DNA of 54,582 nucleotides, taken from positions 1-54,582 of the forward strand of contig NZ_JAGEMN010000009.1 of NCBI RefSeq assembly GCF_017921835.1. Reading direction: 5' to 3'. Below the pieces are notes generated by a model. It made no database searches, was not told the DNA's origin, and worked only from the letters and a program-made list of their open reading frames with translations. The stretch comes from Sporosarcina sp. 6E9 (GTDB taxonomy: Bacteria; Bacillota; Bacilli; Bacillales_A; Planococcaceae). Shown here piece by piece: positions 10,912-21,651 of the stretch (positions are counted from its first letter, which is position 1; every line of letters starts with the position of its first letter). The position numbers and the translations under genes are program-made.

Positions 10912-12198
10912 ATGCTAAGTAGTATTATGAAAAGCCTATTCTTTAAGTCATTGAGGAGTAAACAAATCGCGACATTCACCATCATCCCAACAATATTTGT
11001 TTTAGTTATTTCCCTAGCACTCTATGAGGGAAATAAAAAAACAGTTACGCTTGTTGTAAATGGTGAAACAGAAGAAGTTAAGACATATGCACCAACTGTC
11101 GGAAAACTTCTATCTGAAAGTGAATTAGTACTTTCAGAACACGATAATGTTAGTCCCTCAATAGAATCCCCAATCAAAAATGGTTCATTGATCAAGTGGG
11201 AACAGGCAAAAAAGGTAGCAATTCAATTAGATAATCAAGAAGACATATATATTTGGACGACAGAAAAAACAGTGGGCAATGTATTGGCAGAAGCTGACAT
11301 AGAATTGTCTAAGTTTGATAAAGTCAGCCCTAGTTTAGACGAGAAGCTAAACGAGAATAGTAGTATTTCCGTTGAAAAAGCGTATGATTTTACGTTAATT
11401 GATGGAAAAGATAAGAAGAAATATTGGTCAACTTCGACTACGGTCGCTGACTTTTTAAAAAGAGAAGATATTCAATTGAAAGAGTTTGACCGCTTGGAAG
11501 GTAAGCAAGATGATATTATTCAGCCGGGATCAACTATTGAAATTGTACGAGTGGAAAAAGTCACCGATGTAGTGGAAGAATCAGCGGATTTTGCCGTTGA
11601 AACTCGTAATGACAAAAGTTTACTTAAAGGACGCGAAAAAGTCGTTCAAGAAGGTAAAAAAGGAAAAATTGCACGAGAATTTGAAGTTGTTATGGAAAAC
11701 GGTAAAGAAGTTTCCAGAAAAGTAACGAGTGAAAAAACGCTTAAAGAACCGGTTAAGAAAGTCGTCGCCGTTGGAACGAAAGTAGTCGTCGCAAGCGCTA
11801 CGCCTGCTGCTTCGGCTGCACCTGCAAACAATGCAAAAGCAAAACCGAAAGCGAAAAGTACAGGTAGTGTTGGCGTGTCACGAAGTAAATCGGCAGAGCC
11901 ATCAAGTGGCAAAGAGTTTTACGTATCAGCAACAGCTTATACGGCCTATTGCAATGGTTGTTCTGGGATTACAGCAACAGGGATCAACTTGAAAAATAAT
12001 CCGAATTTAAAAGTGATTGCTGTTGACCCATCTGTCATTCCGCTAGGGTCTAAGGTTTGGGTTGAAGGATACGGTCATGCGATTGCTGGAGATACGGGCG
12101 GAGCGATTAAAGGGAAGAAAATCGATTTGCATTTCCCAACGAAAGAAGCCGCGTATAAATTTGGACGCAAACAAGTGAAAATTAAAGTCATTAATTAA
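10912..12198 (+). CDS. yabE: Secreted cell-wall-binding protein YabE (DUF348-G5-3D)
   Basis: A 428-residue exported protein likely to act on peptidoglycan. After a charged N-terminus a hydrophobic segment (about residues 21-40) serves as signal or anchor. Three repeats of about 55 residues follow (DUF348, each with a VxxLLxExxI..D..SPS-like end), then a G5 domain, an Ala/Lys-rich linker, and a C-terminal 3D domain. The 3D domain shows YTAYCNGCSG, VIAVDPSVIPLGS, GDTGGAIKG and KIDLHF with the conserved Asp triad of Sps/MltA-like lytic transglycosylases. B. subtilis YabE is a resuscitation-factor-like autolysin. ATG 10912 lies 8 bases after GAGGAGGAG. It is followed by a terminator. Confidence 0.93.
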   Translation: MLSSIMKSLFFKSLRSKQIATFTIIPTIFVLVISLALYEGNKKTVTLVVNGETEEVKTYAPTVGKLLSESELVLSEHDNVSPSIESPIKNGSLIKWEQAKKVAIQLDNQEDIYIWTTEKTVGNVLAEADIELSKFDKVSPSLDEKLNENSSISVEKAYDFTLIDGKDKKKYWSTSTTVADFLKREDIQLKEFDRLEGKQDDIIQPGSTIEIVRVEKVTDVVEESADFAVETRNDKSLLKGREKVVQEGKKGKIAREFEVVMENGKEVSRKVTSEKTLKEPVKKVVAVGTKVVVASATPAASAAPANNAKAKPKAKSTGSVGVSRSKSAEPSSGKEFYVSATAYTAYCNGCSGITATGINLKNNPNLKVIAVDPSVIPLGSKVWVEGYGHAIAGDTGGAIKGKKIDLHFPTKEAAYKFGRKQVKIKVIN

Positions 12199-12203
12199 AA
12201 GAT

Positions 12204-12239
12204 ATCCGTAGGACGATATACTGTCCTGCGGATTATTTT
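12204..12239 (+). terminator. Terminator after yabE
   Basis: ATCCGTAGGAC (12204-12214) pairs with GTCCTGCGGAT (12223-12233) with one G-U, followed by TATTTT. Confidence 0.82.
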
Positions 12240-12331
12240 GTATTCAATGAAGTCTTGTTTGGTGTTATCTTTTACATCTTCTTGTATGCAGGGTAGAATT
12301 ATGTGAAGAATGTATGGAAAGAGGACGGCTT

Positions 12332-13782
<1,451 letters not shown>

Positions 13783-13828
13783 AATTGTATCTTTATTTAA
13801 TAAAAATCACTTTTATAACAAAAAACAA

Positions 13829-13898
13829 TTGACAAAGATATCGCCATATTGTTAGAATGAACGATTTAATTGACAGAAATCTTTGAATGTGTTATAGT
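13829..13898 (+). promoter_or_regulatory. Tandem sigma-A promoters of veg
   Basis: Upstream: TTGACA (13829-13834), 18 bases, TAGAAT (13853-13858). Downstream: TTGACA (13870-13875), 17 bases, TATAGT (13893-13898). Two near-consensus promoters 41 bp apart fit the known very high expression of veg in B. subtilis. Confidence 0.85.
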
Positions 13899-13922
13899 TA
13901 TATGTAGTGAGGTGTTAGCGAA

Positions 13923-14189
13923 ATGCCAAAAACATTAGCGGACATTAAGAATTTATTGGATTCTCATCTTGGTAAACGTTTGCACTTAAAGGTAAACGGT
14001 GGCCGGAGAAGAACGATTGAAAGAACTGGTGTCTTGAGTGAAACGTACCGAGCAGTATTTGTTGTGGAACTGGACCAGGAAGAAAATGCATTTGAACGCG
14101 TGTCCTATAGCTATGCGGATATTTTAACCGATGCGGTTGAAATAACTGTAATGGACGGATCCGATCAAACAGCATTCATCGTCAAATAA
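13923..14189 (+). CDS. veg: Veg protein, biofilm-associated
   Basis: Small conserved protein of 88 residues matching B. subtilis Veg in length and sequence ([40 protein letters not shown]). In B. subtilis Veg raises biofilm matrix gene expression by acting against SinR; the mechanism is not settled. It has an SH3-like beta-barrel pattern. It stands alone between its own promoters and a strong terminator, as in B. subtilis. Confidence 0.95.
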   Translation: MPKTLADIKNLLDSHLGKRLHLKVNGGRRRTIERTGVLSETYRAVFVVELDQEENAFERVSYSYADILTDAVEITVMDGSDQTAFIVK

Positions 14190-14228
14190 TTTCAGCACTC
14201 ATGAATTGATTATTATTTACAGTACGAG

Positions 14229-14274
14229 CACCTATTAAGCATTCTATTCCAGAATGCCTTAATAGGTGTTTTTT
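14229..14274 (+). terminator. Strong terminator after veg
   Basis: A 17-base arm beginning CACCTATTAAG (14229) pairs with an arm ending CTTAATAGGTG (14268) with a single extra base, followed by six T. Confidence 0.92.
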
Positions 14275-14324
14275 CCGCGTTTAGAGTCATACTACAATTG
14301 TCAGCCGAAAAGGAGGAAAACCGA

Positions 14325-14510
14325 ATGGCGAGAAAACAGGGAATAATGTCTGAGCAGCTGAAAGTAGAAATTGCTAAGGAGCTTGGATTTTACGATGTTG
14401 TTGAGCAAGAAGGTTGGGGCGGCATTAAGGCAAGAGATGCTGGTAATATGGTGAAGCGTGCTATTGAAATGGCAGAACGTGGCGTTTCTGAAGGCAAAGG
14501 ATCATCGTAA
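14325..14510 (+). CDS. sspF: Minor alpha/beta-type small acid-soluble spore protein SspF
   Basis: DNA-binding protein made in the forespore that protects spore DNA. It has 61 residues, like B. subtilis SspF, with [19 protein letters not shown], the GPR-protease-type [14 protein letters not shown] segment, and [15 protein letters not shown] 14325 follows AAGGAGG at 8 bases; an upstream TTG at 14298 lacks a site. A CATACTA box at 14288-14294 fits a sigma-G -10, as upstream of spoVT, but the -35 is poor, so forespore control is only partly supported by sequence. A strong terminator follows. Confidence 0.95.
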   Translation: MARKQGIMSEQLKVEIAKELGFYDVVEQEGWGGIKARDAGNMVKRAIEMAERGVSEGKGSS

Positions 14511-14542
14511 TACACCCGAAATCCAAAGGTTGACAATGAATT

Positions 14543-14590
14543 AGGATTGTCCGGTCGTTATCGCTTGATAACGATTGGACAGTCCTTTTA
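14543..14590 (+). terminator. Terminator after sspF
   Basis: A 20-base stem from AGGATTGTCC (14543) to GGACAGTCCT (14586) with loop GCTT and following T. Confidence 0.9.
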
Positions 14591-14673
14591 AAATTAATCA
14601 GGTGCAATTAATGCATTCCTGTTATCGTATGGTAAAATAGGGAATAAAGACATTCGATACTGGAGGGAGCCGG

Positions 14674-15543
14674 ATGCTGCTCTATGAGAAGGCGCCAGCT
14701 AAAATTAACTTGACGCTTGATGTATTACATAAACGCGATGACGGTTTCCATGAAGTTGAAATGGTAATGACAACTGTCGATTTGGCGGATAGGGTCTGGT
14801 TTCGTTCCAGGGAAGATGGACGGATTGTGGTCAAAACATCCCAACCTTTTATCCCGACTGATCGAAAAAACTTGGCTTATCAAGCGGCCGAATTGTTAAA
14901 GCGAGTGTATCAGATTCATGCAGGAGTAGAAATTATTCTGGAGAAAAGTATCCCGGTTGCAGCAGGGCTGGCAGGCGGCAGTTCTGATGCAGCGGCTACA
15001 CTTCGAGGACTCAACAGACTATGGAAGCTTGATCTCAGCTTGGATAGACTAGCGGAGCACGCCGCGGAAATTGGTTCGGATGTTTCATTTTGCGTTTACG
15101 GCGGAACAGCGCTTGCTACGAGTCGCGGGGAAGTCATTCAAAATCTTCCTACGCCGCCGAATTGTTGGGTCATTCTAGCAAAGCCTTCAATTTCCGTTTC
15201 TACTGCCGATATATACGGTAATTTGAATATCGATAACTTGGCTCATCCAAACACAGCGGGTATGATAGAAGCGCTCGAAACTGCCAACTATGAAAGCATG
15301 TGTGCTACGCTCGGCAATGTGTTGGAACCTATAACGATGAAGCTTTATCCCGAAGTTGTTACACTGAAAGAGCAAATGAAGAAATTTGGTGCAGATGCAG
15401 TATTAATGAGTGGTAGCGGTCCGACAGTCTACGGTTTGGTTAAACATGAATCCAGGGTACCGCGTATTTACAATGGATTAAAAGGATTTTGCCGCGAAGT
15501 ATATGCGATACGAATGATAGGAGAACGGCATTCCCTTGATTAA
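14674..15543 (+). CDS. ispE: 4-diphosphocytidyl-2-C-methyl-D-erythritol kinase
   Basis: Fourth step of the MEP isoprenoid route: ATP-dependent phosphorylation of CDP-methylerythritol. A GHMP kinase of 289 residues with N-terminal [12 protein letters not shown] (substrate Lys), the glycine-rich ATP loop [15 protein letters not shown] near residue 92, the catalytic Asp in EIGSDVSFC, and [11 protein letters not shown] in the C-terminal half. GGAGG lies 8 bases before the ATG. A TAAAAT -10 appears near 14631. purR follows after 56 bases, possibly on the same transcript. Confidence 0.96.
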   Translation: MLLYEKAPAKINLTLDVLHKRDDGFHEVEMVMTTVDLADRVWFRSREDGRIVVKTSQPFIPTDRKNLAYQAAELLKRVYQIHAGVEIILEKSIPVAAGLAGGSSDAAATLRGLNRLWKLDLSLDRLAEHAAEIGSDVSFCVYGGTALATSRGEVIQNLPTPPNCWVILAKPSISVSTADIYGNLNIDNLAHPNTAGMIEALETANYESMCATLGNVLEPITMKLYPEVVTLKEQMKKFGADAVLMSGSGPTVYGLVKHESRVPRIYNGLKGFCREVYAIRMIGERHSLD

Positions 15544-15599
15544 ACACGTATGTTTGTGATAATCTACCAGTAAACATTCGTGCCTTAGGAGTTGGTCAT

Positions 15600-16427
15600 A
15601 TGAAATGGAAAAGAAGTGAGAGACTCGTTGATATGACACAGCATTTATTGGACAGTCCACACGAACTAATTCCACTGACATTCTTTTCCGAACGGTTTCA
15701 ATCAGCAAAGTCTTCCATTAGTGAAGATTTAACGATTATCAAAGAAACGTTTGAGAAGAAAGGGACAGGGAAATTGGTGACAGTGACTGGTGCAGCAGGT
15801 GGCGTAAAATATATACCCCAAATGGCTGATGCGGATATACAGCATGTCATAACCGACCTCATGAGTGAATTAAGTCATTCTGACCGACTGTTGCCGGGCG
15901 GTTATTTGTTTATGGCAGATCTTCTCGGAAATCCTCGGCTCATGAATCAAATCGGAAAAGTTTTTGCATCGGCATTCGCCGATAAAGATATAGATGTGAT
16001 TATGACAGTTGCAACAAAAGGGATTCCGATTGCAAATGCGATTGCGCGCCATCTCAATGTTCCTGTTGTCATCGTTCGCCGCGATAGTAAAGTCACGGAA
16101 GGGTCTACCGTAAGTATTAACTATGTTTCCGGATCAACGCGTCGAATACAAACAATGGTCTTATCAAAAAGAAGCATGTCTAGCGGACAAAATGTACTCC
16201 TAACAGATGATTTTATGAAAGCGGGCGGGACCATGTTGGGCATGAAAAGTTTAGTCGAAGAATTCGATTGTAAACTAGCTGGAATTGCCGTACTCGTAGA
16301 GGCGGAACACCATGAGGATATCCTTGTCGATCAGTATCTTTCACTCGCTAAACTTTGCGAAGTGAATGAAAAGGATCGGACAATTCAAATAAGCGAGGGT
16401 AACTATTTTGCGGAGGGTGGAAAATAA
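15600..16427 (+). CDS. purR: Purine operon repressor PurR
   Basis: Represses purine synthesis and transport genes; PRPP relieves repression. The 275-residue protein joins a winged-helix N-terminal domain (residues about 1-75, with [12 protein letters not shown] at the start) to a phosphoribosyltransferase-like domain. The PRPP loop appears as [14 protein letters not shown] near residue 200. The domain is catalytically silent in the family. It is nearly the length of B. subtilis PurR (285). TAGGAG precedes the ATG. ridA begins one base after its stop, suggesting one transcript. Confidence 0.96.
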   Translation: MKWKRSERLVDMTQHLLDSPHELIPLTFFSERFQSAKSSISEDLTIIKETFEKKGTGKLVTVTGAAGGVKYIPQMADADIQHVITDLMSELSHSDRLLPGGYLFMADLLGNPRLMNQIGKVFASAFADKDIDVIMTVATKGIPIANAIARHLNVPVVIVRRDSKVTEGSTVSINYVSGSTRRIQTMVLSKRSMSSGQNVLLTDDFMKAGGTMLGMKSLVEEFDCKLAGIAVLVEAEHHEDILVDQYLSLAKLCEVNEKDRTIQISEGNYFAEGGK

Positions 16428-16428
16428 T

Positions 16429-16806
16429 ATGAAATATGTAGCGACAGACAAGGCGCCAGCAGCATTTGGCCCGTATGCACAAGCAGTTAATGTCAATGGA
16501 TTCATTTATACGTCAGGTCAAATCCCGGTAACGACAGATGGTTTACTTGTTGAAGGGACAATTGAAGAGCAGACGCATCAAGTATTCGCAAACTTAAAAG
16601 CAATTTTAGAGGAAGCGAATTCTTCGCTTGAAAAAGTTGTAAAAGCGACGGTGTTTTTAACGGATATGGACAACTTTGTTGCTGTAAATGATATTTACGC
16701 AGAGCATTTCGGCAAACATACACCTGCACGTTCATGTGTTCAAGTTGTTAGATTACCAAAAGATGCACAAATTGAAATTGAAGTTATCGCGTTAGCGAAC
16801 GAATAA
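16429..16806 (+). CDS. ridA: RidA (YabJ) enamine/imine deaminase
   Basis: YjgF/YER057c/UK114 protein that hydrolyses reactive 2-aminoacrylate-type enamines released by PLP enzymes. It has 125 residues with the family blocks [19 protein letters not shown], the conserved Arg in TPARSCVQV, and a C-terminal [10 protein letters not shown] 16429 gives the normal N-terminus. In B. subtilis YabJ was reported to be needed for purine regulation through PurR, which fits the neighbouring gene. A terminator follows. Confidence 0.96.
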   Translation: MKYVATDKAPAAFGPYAQAVNVNGFIYTSGQIPVTTDGLLVEGTIEEQTHQVFANLKAILEEANSSLEKVVKATVFLTDMDNFVAVNDIYAEHFGKHTPARSCVQVVRLPKDAQIEIEVIALANE

Positions 16807-16814
16807 TAACAAAA

Positions 16815-16848
16815 AACATCACCCGGAATCAATCCAGGTGGTGTTTTC
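16815..16848 (+). terminator. Terminator after ridA
   Basis: AACATCACC (16815-16823) pairs with GGTGGTGTT (16837-16845) with one G-U, an inner GGA/TCC pair block, then T. Confidence 0.75.
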
Positions 16849-16877
16849 AATTTAATTTTATTATTATGTGAATTTTA

Positions 16878-16906
16878 GAAGGAAATCGCTTTCTTTTGTT
16901 GAATAG
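16878..16906 (+). promoter_or_regulatory. Sigma-H promoter of spoVG
   Basis: GAAGGAAAT (16878-16886) matches the sigma-H -35 consensus RnAGGAwWW at every position. After an 11-base spacer, GTTGAATAG (16898-16906) matches RnnGAATww except at the last base. spoVG is a classic sigma-H gene in B. subtilis. Confidence 0.87.
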
Positions 16907-16949
16907 TGTTTAAAGGCACTATAAATAGACAGAAGGAGTGGGGCATGAG

Positions 16950-17237
16950 ATGAAAGTAACAGATGTAAGATTAAGGAGAGTAGATACAGAAGGCAGAATG
17001 AGAGCAATCGCGTCGATAACATTTGAGGAAGCGTTTGTCGTTCATGATATCCGGGTAATTGATGGGAATGATGGATTGTTCGTTGCGATGCCAAGCAAAC
17101 GGACGCCAGATGGTGAATTTCGCGATATTGCCCATCCCATTAATTCTACAATGCGTTTAATCGTTCAAGATGCGGTACTGGCAGCGTATCATTTATCAGC
17201 GCAAGAGGATGCCGTCCTTGAAGAAGTAAATGTTTAA
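16950..17237 (+). CDS. spoVG: SpoVG, RNA/DNA-binding regulator
   Basis: Small nucleic-acid-binding regulator of 95 residues, active in sporulation, septation and, in pathogens, virulence control. Near-identical to B. subtilis SpoVG in [43 protein letters not shown] and [14 protein letters not shown] 16950 is the match to the known N-terminus. An ATG at 16945, better spaced from AAGGAG (16933-16938), opens a two-codon frame that ends on TGA overlapping the real start (ATGAGATGA). A GTG at 16938 would add four residues but overlaps the ribosome site. It is driven by a sigma-H promoter and followed by a palindromic terminator. Confidence 0.95.
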   Translation: MKVTDVRLRRVDTEGRMRAIASITFEEAFVVHDIRVIDGNDGLFVAMPSKRTPDGEFRDIAHPINSTMRLIVQDAVLAAYHLSAQEDAVLEEVNV

Positions 17238-17282
17238 CGCAATTATAAAAATATATCTATAATCGCCCATATTAAATGTTGA

Positions 17283-17309
17283 CTGCCTATAAATTTATAG
17301 GCAGTTTTT
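17283..17309 (+). terminator. Palindromic terminator after spoVG
   Basis: A perfect 22-base palindrome starting CTGCCTATAAA (17283-17304) followed by TTTTT. Confidence 0.87.
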
Positions 17310-17417
17310 GTCGTGTCCAAATACCAAATTGCGCATTGCGATAGGTTCTTTATTAAATTGTTAGAATTGAAAAACACAATGTTAAAATACTTAAATTGAA
17401 ATGTCAATAGAAGACGG

Positions 17418-17446
17418 TTGAAAAAGTTGCAGTTTTCCGCTATAGT
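17418..17446 (+). promoter_or_regulatory. Sigma-A promoter of glmU
   Basis: TTGAAA (17418-17423), 17 bases, TATAGT (17441-17446). The leader of about 80 bases to glmU contains a weak AGGG/CCCT hairpin just before the ribosome site. Confidence 0.75.
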
Positions 17447-17535
17447 CAAGAGTGAATAATGTGGGATTGCTATCGATTTTTATCCCAAAATAAAGAGGGT
17501 TGCGCTTAAAGCCCTTTCAATTTGGAGGCTAGTCT

Positions 17536-18906
17536 ATGTCGAATACATATGCCATCGTTCTCGCTGCGGGACAAGGTACGCGAATGAAATCCGATTTATA
17601 CAAAGTGCTCCACCCTGTCTGCGGAAAGCCGATGGTTGCACATGTAATAGATAATATAAAGAAACTTGAAGCAAAACGGATTGTGACCATTGTCGGTCAC
17701 GGTGCCGAACAAGTGGAGCAAACACTTGGTGCCAAAAGTGAATATGTCCTACAAGAAGAGCAACTAGGAACTGCGCATGCCGTTGGGCAAGCCGATAGCG
17801 TGTTAGGAAATCTTGAAGGGACGACGATTGTTGTTTGCGGGGACACACCGCTAATCCGCTCAGAAACGATGGAGGCCTTGATTGCCCATCATAATGAATC
17901 AGGCGCAAAAGCGACAATTTTGACAGCGCATGCCGATGATCCAACAGGTTATGGTCGAATCGTTCGCGGAGAAGACGGTCAGGTACTTCGTAATGTCGAA
18001 CATAAAGATGCAACAAAAGAAGAACTAGAAGTCACAGAAATAAATACGGGAACGTATTGTTTTGATAATAAATCCTTATTTGAAACCCTGAAAAAAGTAA
18101 CTAATGACAATGCCCAAGGCGAATACTACCTTCCGGATGTTATCGGAATTTTACAAGCTGAAGGTGCGCGCGTTTCAGCTCATGTAACGAGTGATTTCAG
18201 CGAAACACTTGGCGTGAATGATCGTGTAGTATTATCCCAAGCGGAAGGCGTCATGCGAAATCGTCTAGCAGAAATGCATATGCGAAACGGCGTAACGATT
18301 ATCAGTCCAGAAAACACTTATATTAGTGCCGATGCAGAAATCGGTCGTGATACGATTTTACAGCCAGGGACAATGATTGAAGGTACTACAAAAATTGGTG
18401 AAGGTTGTACGATTGGACCGAACAGCCAAATCGTTAATAGTGTAATTGGCAATGAGTCGACAGTCCATTCATCTGTAATTTTAGAGAGTAGCATTGGTTC
18501 AAATACTGCAGTTGGTCCATTTGCGCATATTCGTCCGGAATCCAACCTGGGCAATCATGTAAGAATCGGCAACTTCGTTGAGGTGAAAAAATCTACACTG
18601 GGCGACGGTAGTAAATCAGCGCACTTGAGTTATATAGGTGATGCGATCGTTGGTACAGATGTAAACTTTGGATGCGGTACGATTGTAGTCAACTATGATG
18701 GAAAGAAGAAACATACAACGATAGTTGAAGATAATGCATTCATTGGCTGCAATTCAAATCTTATTTCACCGGTGACAGTCGGGAAAGGCGCTTATGTCGC
18801 CGCCGGATCGACAATAACAAAAGATATTCCAGAAGATTCACTTGCAATCGCTCGAGCGCGACAAGATAATAAAGAAGGCTATGTTTCAAAACTAAAACTC
18901 AATTAA
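17536..18906 (+). CDS. glmU: Bifunctional UDP-GlcNAc pyrophosphorylase / GlcN-1-P acetyltransferase
   Basis: Makes UDP-N-acetylglucosamine for peptidoglycan and teichoic acids in two steps. The N-terminal uridylyltransferase domain (to about residue 230) starts with [30 protein letters not shown] and NVEHKDAT also fit. The C-terminal left-handed beta-helix acetyltransferase domain has hexapeptide repeats with [19 protein letters not shown] and [17 protein letters not shown]. Total 456 residues, as in B. subtilis. GGAGG 8 bases before the ATG. prs follows after 13 bases, and the two are probably one operon. Confidence 0.98.
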   Translation: MSNTYAIVLAAGQGTRMKSDLYKVLHPVCGKPMVAHVIDNIKKLEAKRIVTIVGHGAEQVEQTLGAKSEYVLQEEQLGTAHAVGQADSVLGNLEGTTIVVCGDTPLIRSETMEALIAHHNESGAKATILTAHADDPTGYGRIVRGEDGQVLRNVEHKDATKEELEVTEINTGTYCFDNKSLFETLKKVTNDNAQGEYYLPDVIGILQAEGARVSAHVTSDFSETLGVNDRVVLSQAEGVMRNRLAEMHMRNGVTIISPENTYISADAEIGRDTILQPGTMIEGTTKIGEGCTIGPNSQIVNSVIGNESTVHSSVILESSIGSNTAVGPFAHIRPESNLGNHVRIGNFVEVKKSTLGDGSKSAHLSYIGDAIVGTDVNFGCGTIVVNYDGKKKHTTIVEDNAFIGCNSNLISPVTVGKGAYVAAGSTITKDIPEDSLAIARARQDNKEGYVSKLKLN

Positions 18907-18919
18907 ACGGGGGACCATA

Positions 18920-19879
18920 ATGGCTAATCATTATTCAAATGACAAACTAAAGATATTTTCTTTGAATTCCAACGAAACACTTGCACGGGAGGTTTCTGAA
19001 GAAATTGGACGTCCACTAGGAAAAAGTTCGGTTAAACGATTTAGCGACGGTGAAGTCCAAATCAATATTGAAGAAAGTATCCGCGGCTGTGATGTCTTTG
19101 TAATCCAATCAACGTCGGACCCTGTCAATGAACATTTGATGGAATTACTAATTATGATTGATGCCCTTAAACGTGCCTCGGCACGTACGGTTAATGTCGT
19201 CAATCCATATTACGGTTATGCGCGCCAAGACAGAAAAGCTCGTCCACGTGAGCCAATCACAGCAAAATTGGTAGCGAATTTACTTGAAACAGCAGGCGCA
19301 GATCGAGTCATCGCAATCGATTTGCACGCCCCTCAAATTCAAGGGTTCTTCGATATTCCAATTTATCATTTAGTTGCAGAACCAATTTTGACGGAATACT
19401 TCCAGCAAAAAGGTTTTAATAAAGACGAACTTGTTATTGTATCACCCGATCACGGTGGCGTGACGCGTGCGCGAAAAATGGCGGATCGTATGAAAGCACC
19501 GATTGCGATTATAGACAAACGTCGTCCACGTCCGAATGTTGCAGAAGTGATGAGTATTGTTGGCCAAGTCGACGGAAAAGTAGCGATTCTTATTGATGAC
19601 ATTATTGATACAGCTGGTACAATCACTGTGGCGGCTGATGCGTTAATTGAAAGTGGTGCAAAAGCAGTGTACGCATGTTGTACGCACCCTGTATTGTCAG
19701 GACCCGCAATTGAGCGCATCGATAACTCTCAAATACTTGAACTTGTCGTGACGAATTCCATTGAACTTCCCGAACATAAACATTCACCGAAATTAAAACA
19801 ACTTTCGATTGCTAAACTGCTTGGTAATGCAATCGTGCGTGTTTTTGAAGAGAAATCAGTAAGTACGCTATTTGATTGA
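18920..19879 (+). CDS. prs: Ribose-phosphate pyrophosphokinase
   Basis: Makes PRPP from ribose 5-phosphate and ATP, feeding purine, pyrimidine, NAD, His and Trp routes. A class I enzyme of 319 residues with [16 protein letters not shown], the flexible-loop [16 protein letters not shown] near residue 97, the metal site [12 protein letters not shown], and the PRPP-binding loop [15 protein letters not shown] near residue 218. GGGGG precedes the ATG. The partner gene PurR in this window senses its product. Confidence 0.98.
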   Translation: MANHYSNDKLKIFSLNSNETLAREVSEEIGRPLGKSSVKRFSDGEVQINIEESIRGCDVFVIQSTSDPVNEHLMELLIMIDALKRASARTVNVVNPYYGYARQDRKARPREPITAKLVANLLETAGADRVIAIDLHAPQIQGFFDIPIYHLVAEPILTEYFQQKGFNKDELVIVSPDHGGVTRARKMADRMKAPIAIIDKRRPRPNVAEVMSIVGQVDGKVAILIDDIIDTAGTITVAADALIESGAKAVYACCTHPVLSGPAIERIDNSQILELVVTNSIELPEHKHSPKLKQLSIAKLLGNAIVRVFEEKSVSTLFD

Positions 19880-19972
19880 CAAGTGTAGGTGTATACTGTA
19901 ACCTATAGAACAGTCTAAAATATATAAAATTAAGATAAAATACTACCATATTTGGAAAGGTGACTATGTAAA

Positions 19973-20611
19973 ATGAGTACAACAATACAGTCCGAACTTA
20001 GAGTAAAAGGACAACACTCAACAATTACTGAATTAAGAGCAGCCGGCTTCGTACCAGCTGTTGTATACGGTTATAATACGGAGGCAACTTCAATTTCTGT
20101 AAATGAGCGTGATCTACTTAAAACATTGCGTGTAACAGGACGTAACGGAGTTATGAAACTTCAAGTAGATGGCAACGAAGTAAACGTCGTGTTAAACGAT
20201 TATCAAGCAGATCCATTAAAAGGTACAGTCCTTCATGCGGACTTCCTGGCAATCAACATGACTGAAGAACTCGAAGTTAGCGTTCATGTCAATCTTGTTG
20301 GAGAGTCAAAAGGCGAAAAAGAAGGCGGAGTTATTTCACAACCAAACTGGGAATTGGATATCAAAGTCAAACCATCTGACATTCCAGAAGCTTACGACAT
20401 TGATATTTCAGACCTAGAAATTGGTGACACAATCACTGTTGCGGATATCCGTGAAAAATCTAAGTATGAAATTTTAAGTGATGATGATTATGCACTTGTA
20501 ACAATTTCAGCTCCACGTTCAGAAGAAGAGCTTGAGGCACTTGATGAAGCTACTGAAGATGTAAGCGCAGAGCCTGAAGTAATTGGCGAAGACAAAGAAG
20601 ACAAAGAATAA
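19973..20611 (+). CDS. ctc: Ribosomal protein bL25 / general stress protein Ctc
   Basis: TL5/CTC-type bL25 that binds 5S rRNA in the large subunit. It has 212 residues: an N-terminal L25 beta-barrel (to about residue 95, with LRAAGFVPAVVYG), a C-terminal TL5 domain, and a very acidic tail from about residue 182 rich in Glu and Asp. In B. subtilis ctc is a sigma-B stress gene; no clear sigma-B promoter was recognised in the 93-base gap after prs. AAAGGTG lies upstream of the ATG. A strong GC-rich terminator follows. Confidence 0.95.
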   Translation: MSTTIQSELRVKGQHSTITELRAAGFVPAVVYGYNTEATSISVNERDLLKTLRVTGRNGVMKLQVDGNEVNVVLNDYQADPLKGTVLHADFLAINMTEELEVSVHVNLVGESKGEKEGGVISQPNWELDIKVKPSDIPEAYDIDISDLEIGDTITVADIREKSKYEILSDDDYALVTISAPRSEEELEALDEATEDVSAEPEVIGEDKEDKE

Positions 20612-20622
20612 TATAAAGAAAT

Positions 20623-20652
20623 GGCGTGCGGTTCTCCGCACGCCTCTTTTCT
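20623..20652 (+). terminator. Terminator after ctc
   Basis: GGCGTGCGG (20623-20631) pairs perfectly with CCGCACGCC (20636-20644), loop TTCT, then TCTTTT. Confidence 0.92.
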
Positions 20653-20695
20653 ATTTCTATGAAGTATCAGCACAACGAAAAGGAAGAGAAAACTG

Positions 20696-21259
20696 ATGAA
20701 AATGATAATTGGTTTGGGAAATCCGGGAAAGCAGTATGAAGACACGCGACATAATATTGGTTTTCATGTTATCGATGAACTGGCAAAACGATTAAGTTCA
20801 CCGCCGATGCAGTCGAAGTTTAATGGCATGTATTCGGTCATCCATCATTCCGGGGAAAAAGTCATGCTTGTCAAACCGCTGACATATATGAACTTATCCG
20901 GCGAATGTGTTCGACCGTTAATGGATTATTATAATGTGGAACTTGATCAAATTGTTGTTGTTTACGATGATTTGGACTTTTCTCCAGGTGAAATCCGCCT
21001 TCGGCAAAAAGGGAGTGCTGGTGGCCATAATGGCATGAAATCACTTATAGCGCATCTTGGAACGGATAAATTTAATAGAATCCGCATGGGCATTGGAAGA
21101 CCCACGAATGGCATGAAAATTTCGGATTATGTTCTTTCAAATTTTTCGAAAGCCGAGGCATCAATTATTCGTGAAGCAGTCTTAACAAGCGCAGAGGCTT
21201 GTGAAGAATGGATTAAGACACCATTTCTAGATGTCATGAATAATTTTAATGGCAAATAG
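20696..21259 (+). CDS. pth: Peptidyl-tRNA hydrolase
   Basis: Frees tRNA from peptides dropped by the ribosome. The bacterial Pth fold of 187 residues shows [20 protein letters not shown] with the catalytic His, [39 protein letters not shown], and IRMGIGRP. Called spoVC in B. subtilis because a mutation affects sporulation. AGGAAG lies 9 bases before ATG 20696. It stands between ctc and fin as in Bacillus. Confidence 0.97.
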   Translation: MKMIIGLGNPGKQYEDTRHNIGFHVIDELAKRLSSPPMQSKFNGMYSVIHHSGEKVMLVKPLTYMNLSGECVRPLMDYYNVELDQIVVVYDDLDFSPGEIRLRQKGSAGGHNGMKSLIAHLGTDKFNRIRMGIGRPTNGMKISDYVLSNFSKAEASIIREAVLTSAEACEEWIKTPFLDVMNNFNGK

Positions 21260-21314
21260 AGAATAATAACGTCACAAATCGCCTATACTTTGAGAAAAGG
21301 GGGCGTGTGACAAA

Positions 21315-21545
21315 GTGACAATTCGTTATCGATGCCGACATTGCGAAACCGAAGTTGGTTCACTTCCATTTGAATCGGCCAGGGAGACGCTTCGTTTGTT
21401 GGAAGAACTGGATCGTAAAGAAGAAGAACGTTTTCTAAAAGTAGGAAAAGACGGGGATTTAACTGTTCGCTGCATATGTGAAGAATGTGAACGTACCCTT
21501 CAAAGTTTTCCGGATTATTATACATTTACTAAGTGGATTCAATAG
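21315..21545 (+). CDS. fin: Anti-sigma-F factor Fin
   Basis: Small zinc-finger-like protein of 76 residues. In B. subtilis Fin (YabK) is made in the forespore and inhibits sigma-F to help the switch to sigma-G. Two CxxC pairs are visible: CRHC near residue 7 and CEEC near residue 57, the latter after CI. The hydrophobic C-terminus (YYTFTKWIQ) fits the family. Start is GTG 21315 behind AAAGGGGG. No clear sigma-F promoter was recognised. It lies upstream of mfd, as in B. subtilis, and has its own terminator. Confidence 0.9.
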   Translation: MTIRYRCRHCETEVGSLPFESARETLRLLEELDRKEEERFLKVGKDGDLTVRCICEECERTLQSFPDYYTFTKWIQ

Positions 21546-21551
21546 GTTTTC

Positions 21552-21584
21552 GCTTTGGCGCGTAAAAGACGTCCAAAGCTTTTT
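21552..21584 (+). terminator. Terminator after fin
   Basis: GCTTTGG (21552-21558) pairs with CCAAAGC (21573-21579), followed by five T. It implies a separate promoter for mfd, which was not recognised. Confidence 0.82.
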
Positions 21585-21651
21585 CTGATTTTATTTTCGA
21601 AAGACCAAATATCAATGAATCCCTTTTTAATATGAAAGTTAGGTGTGTATA

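Noticed and set aside
14265..14294. Sigma-G promoter of sspF
   Set aside because: CATACTA fits the -10, but no acceptable -35 is found at 17-18 bases, since that stretch is the veg terminator; mentioned only as partial support.
17534..18016. Antisense ORF of 160 codons over glmU
   Set aside because: Reverse reading of the conserved uridylyltransferase domain; composition is unlike a real protein.
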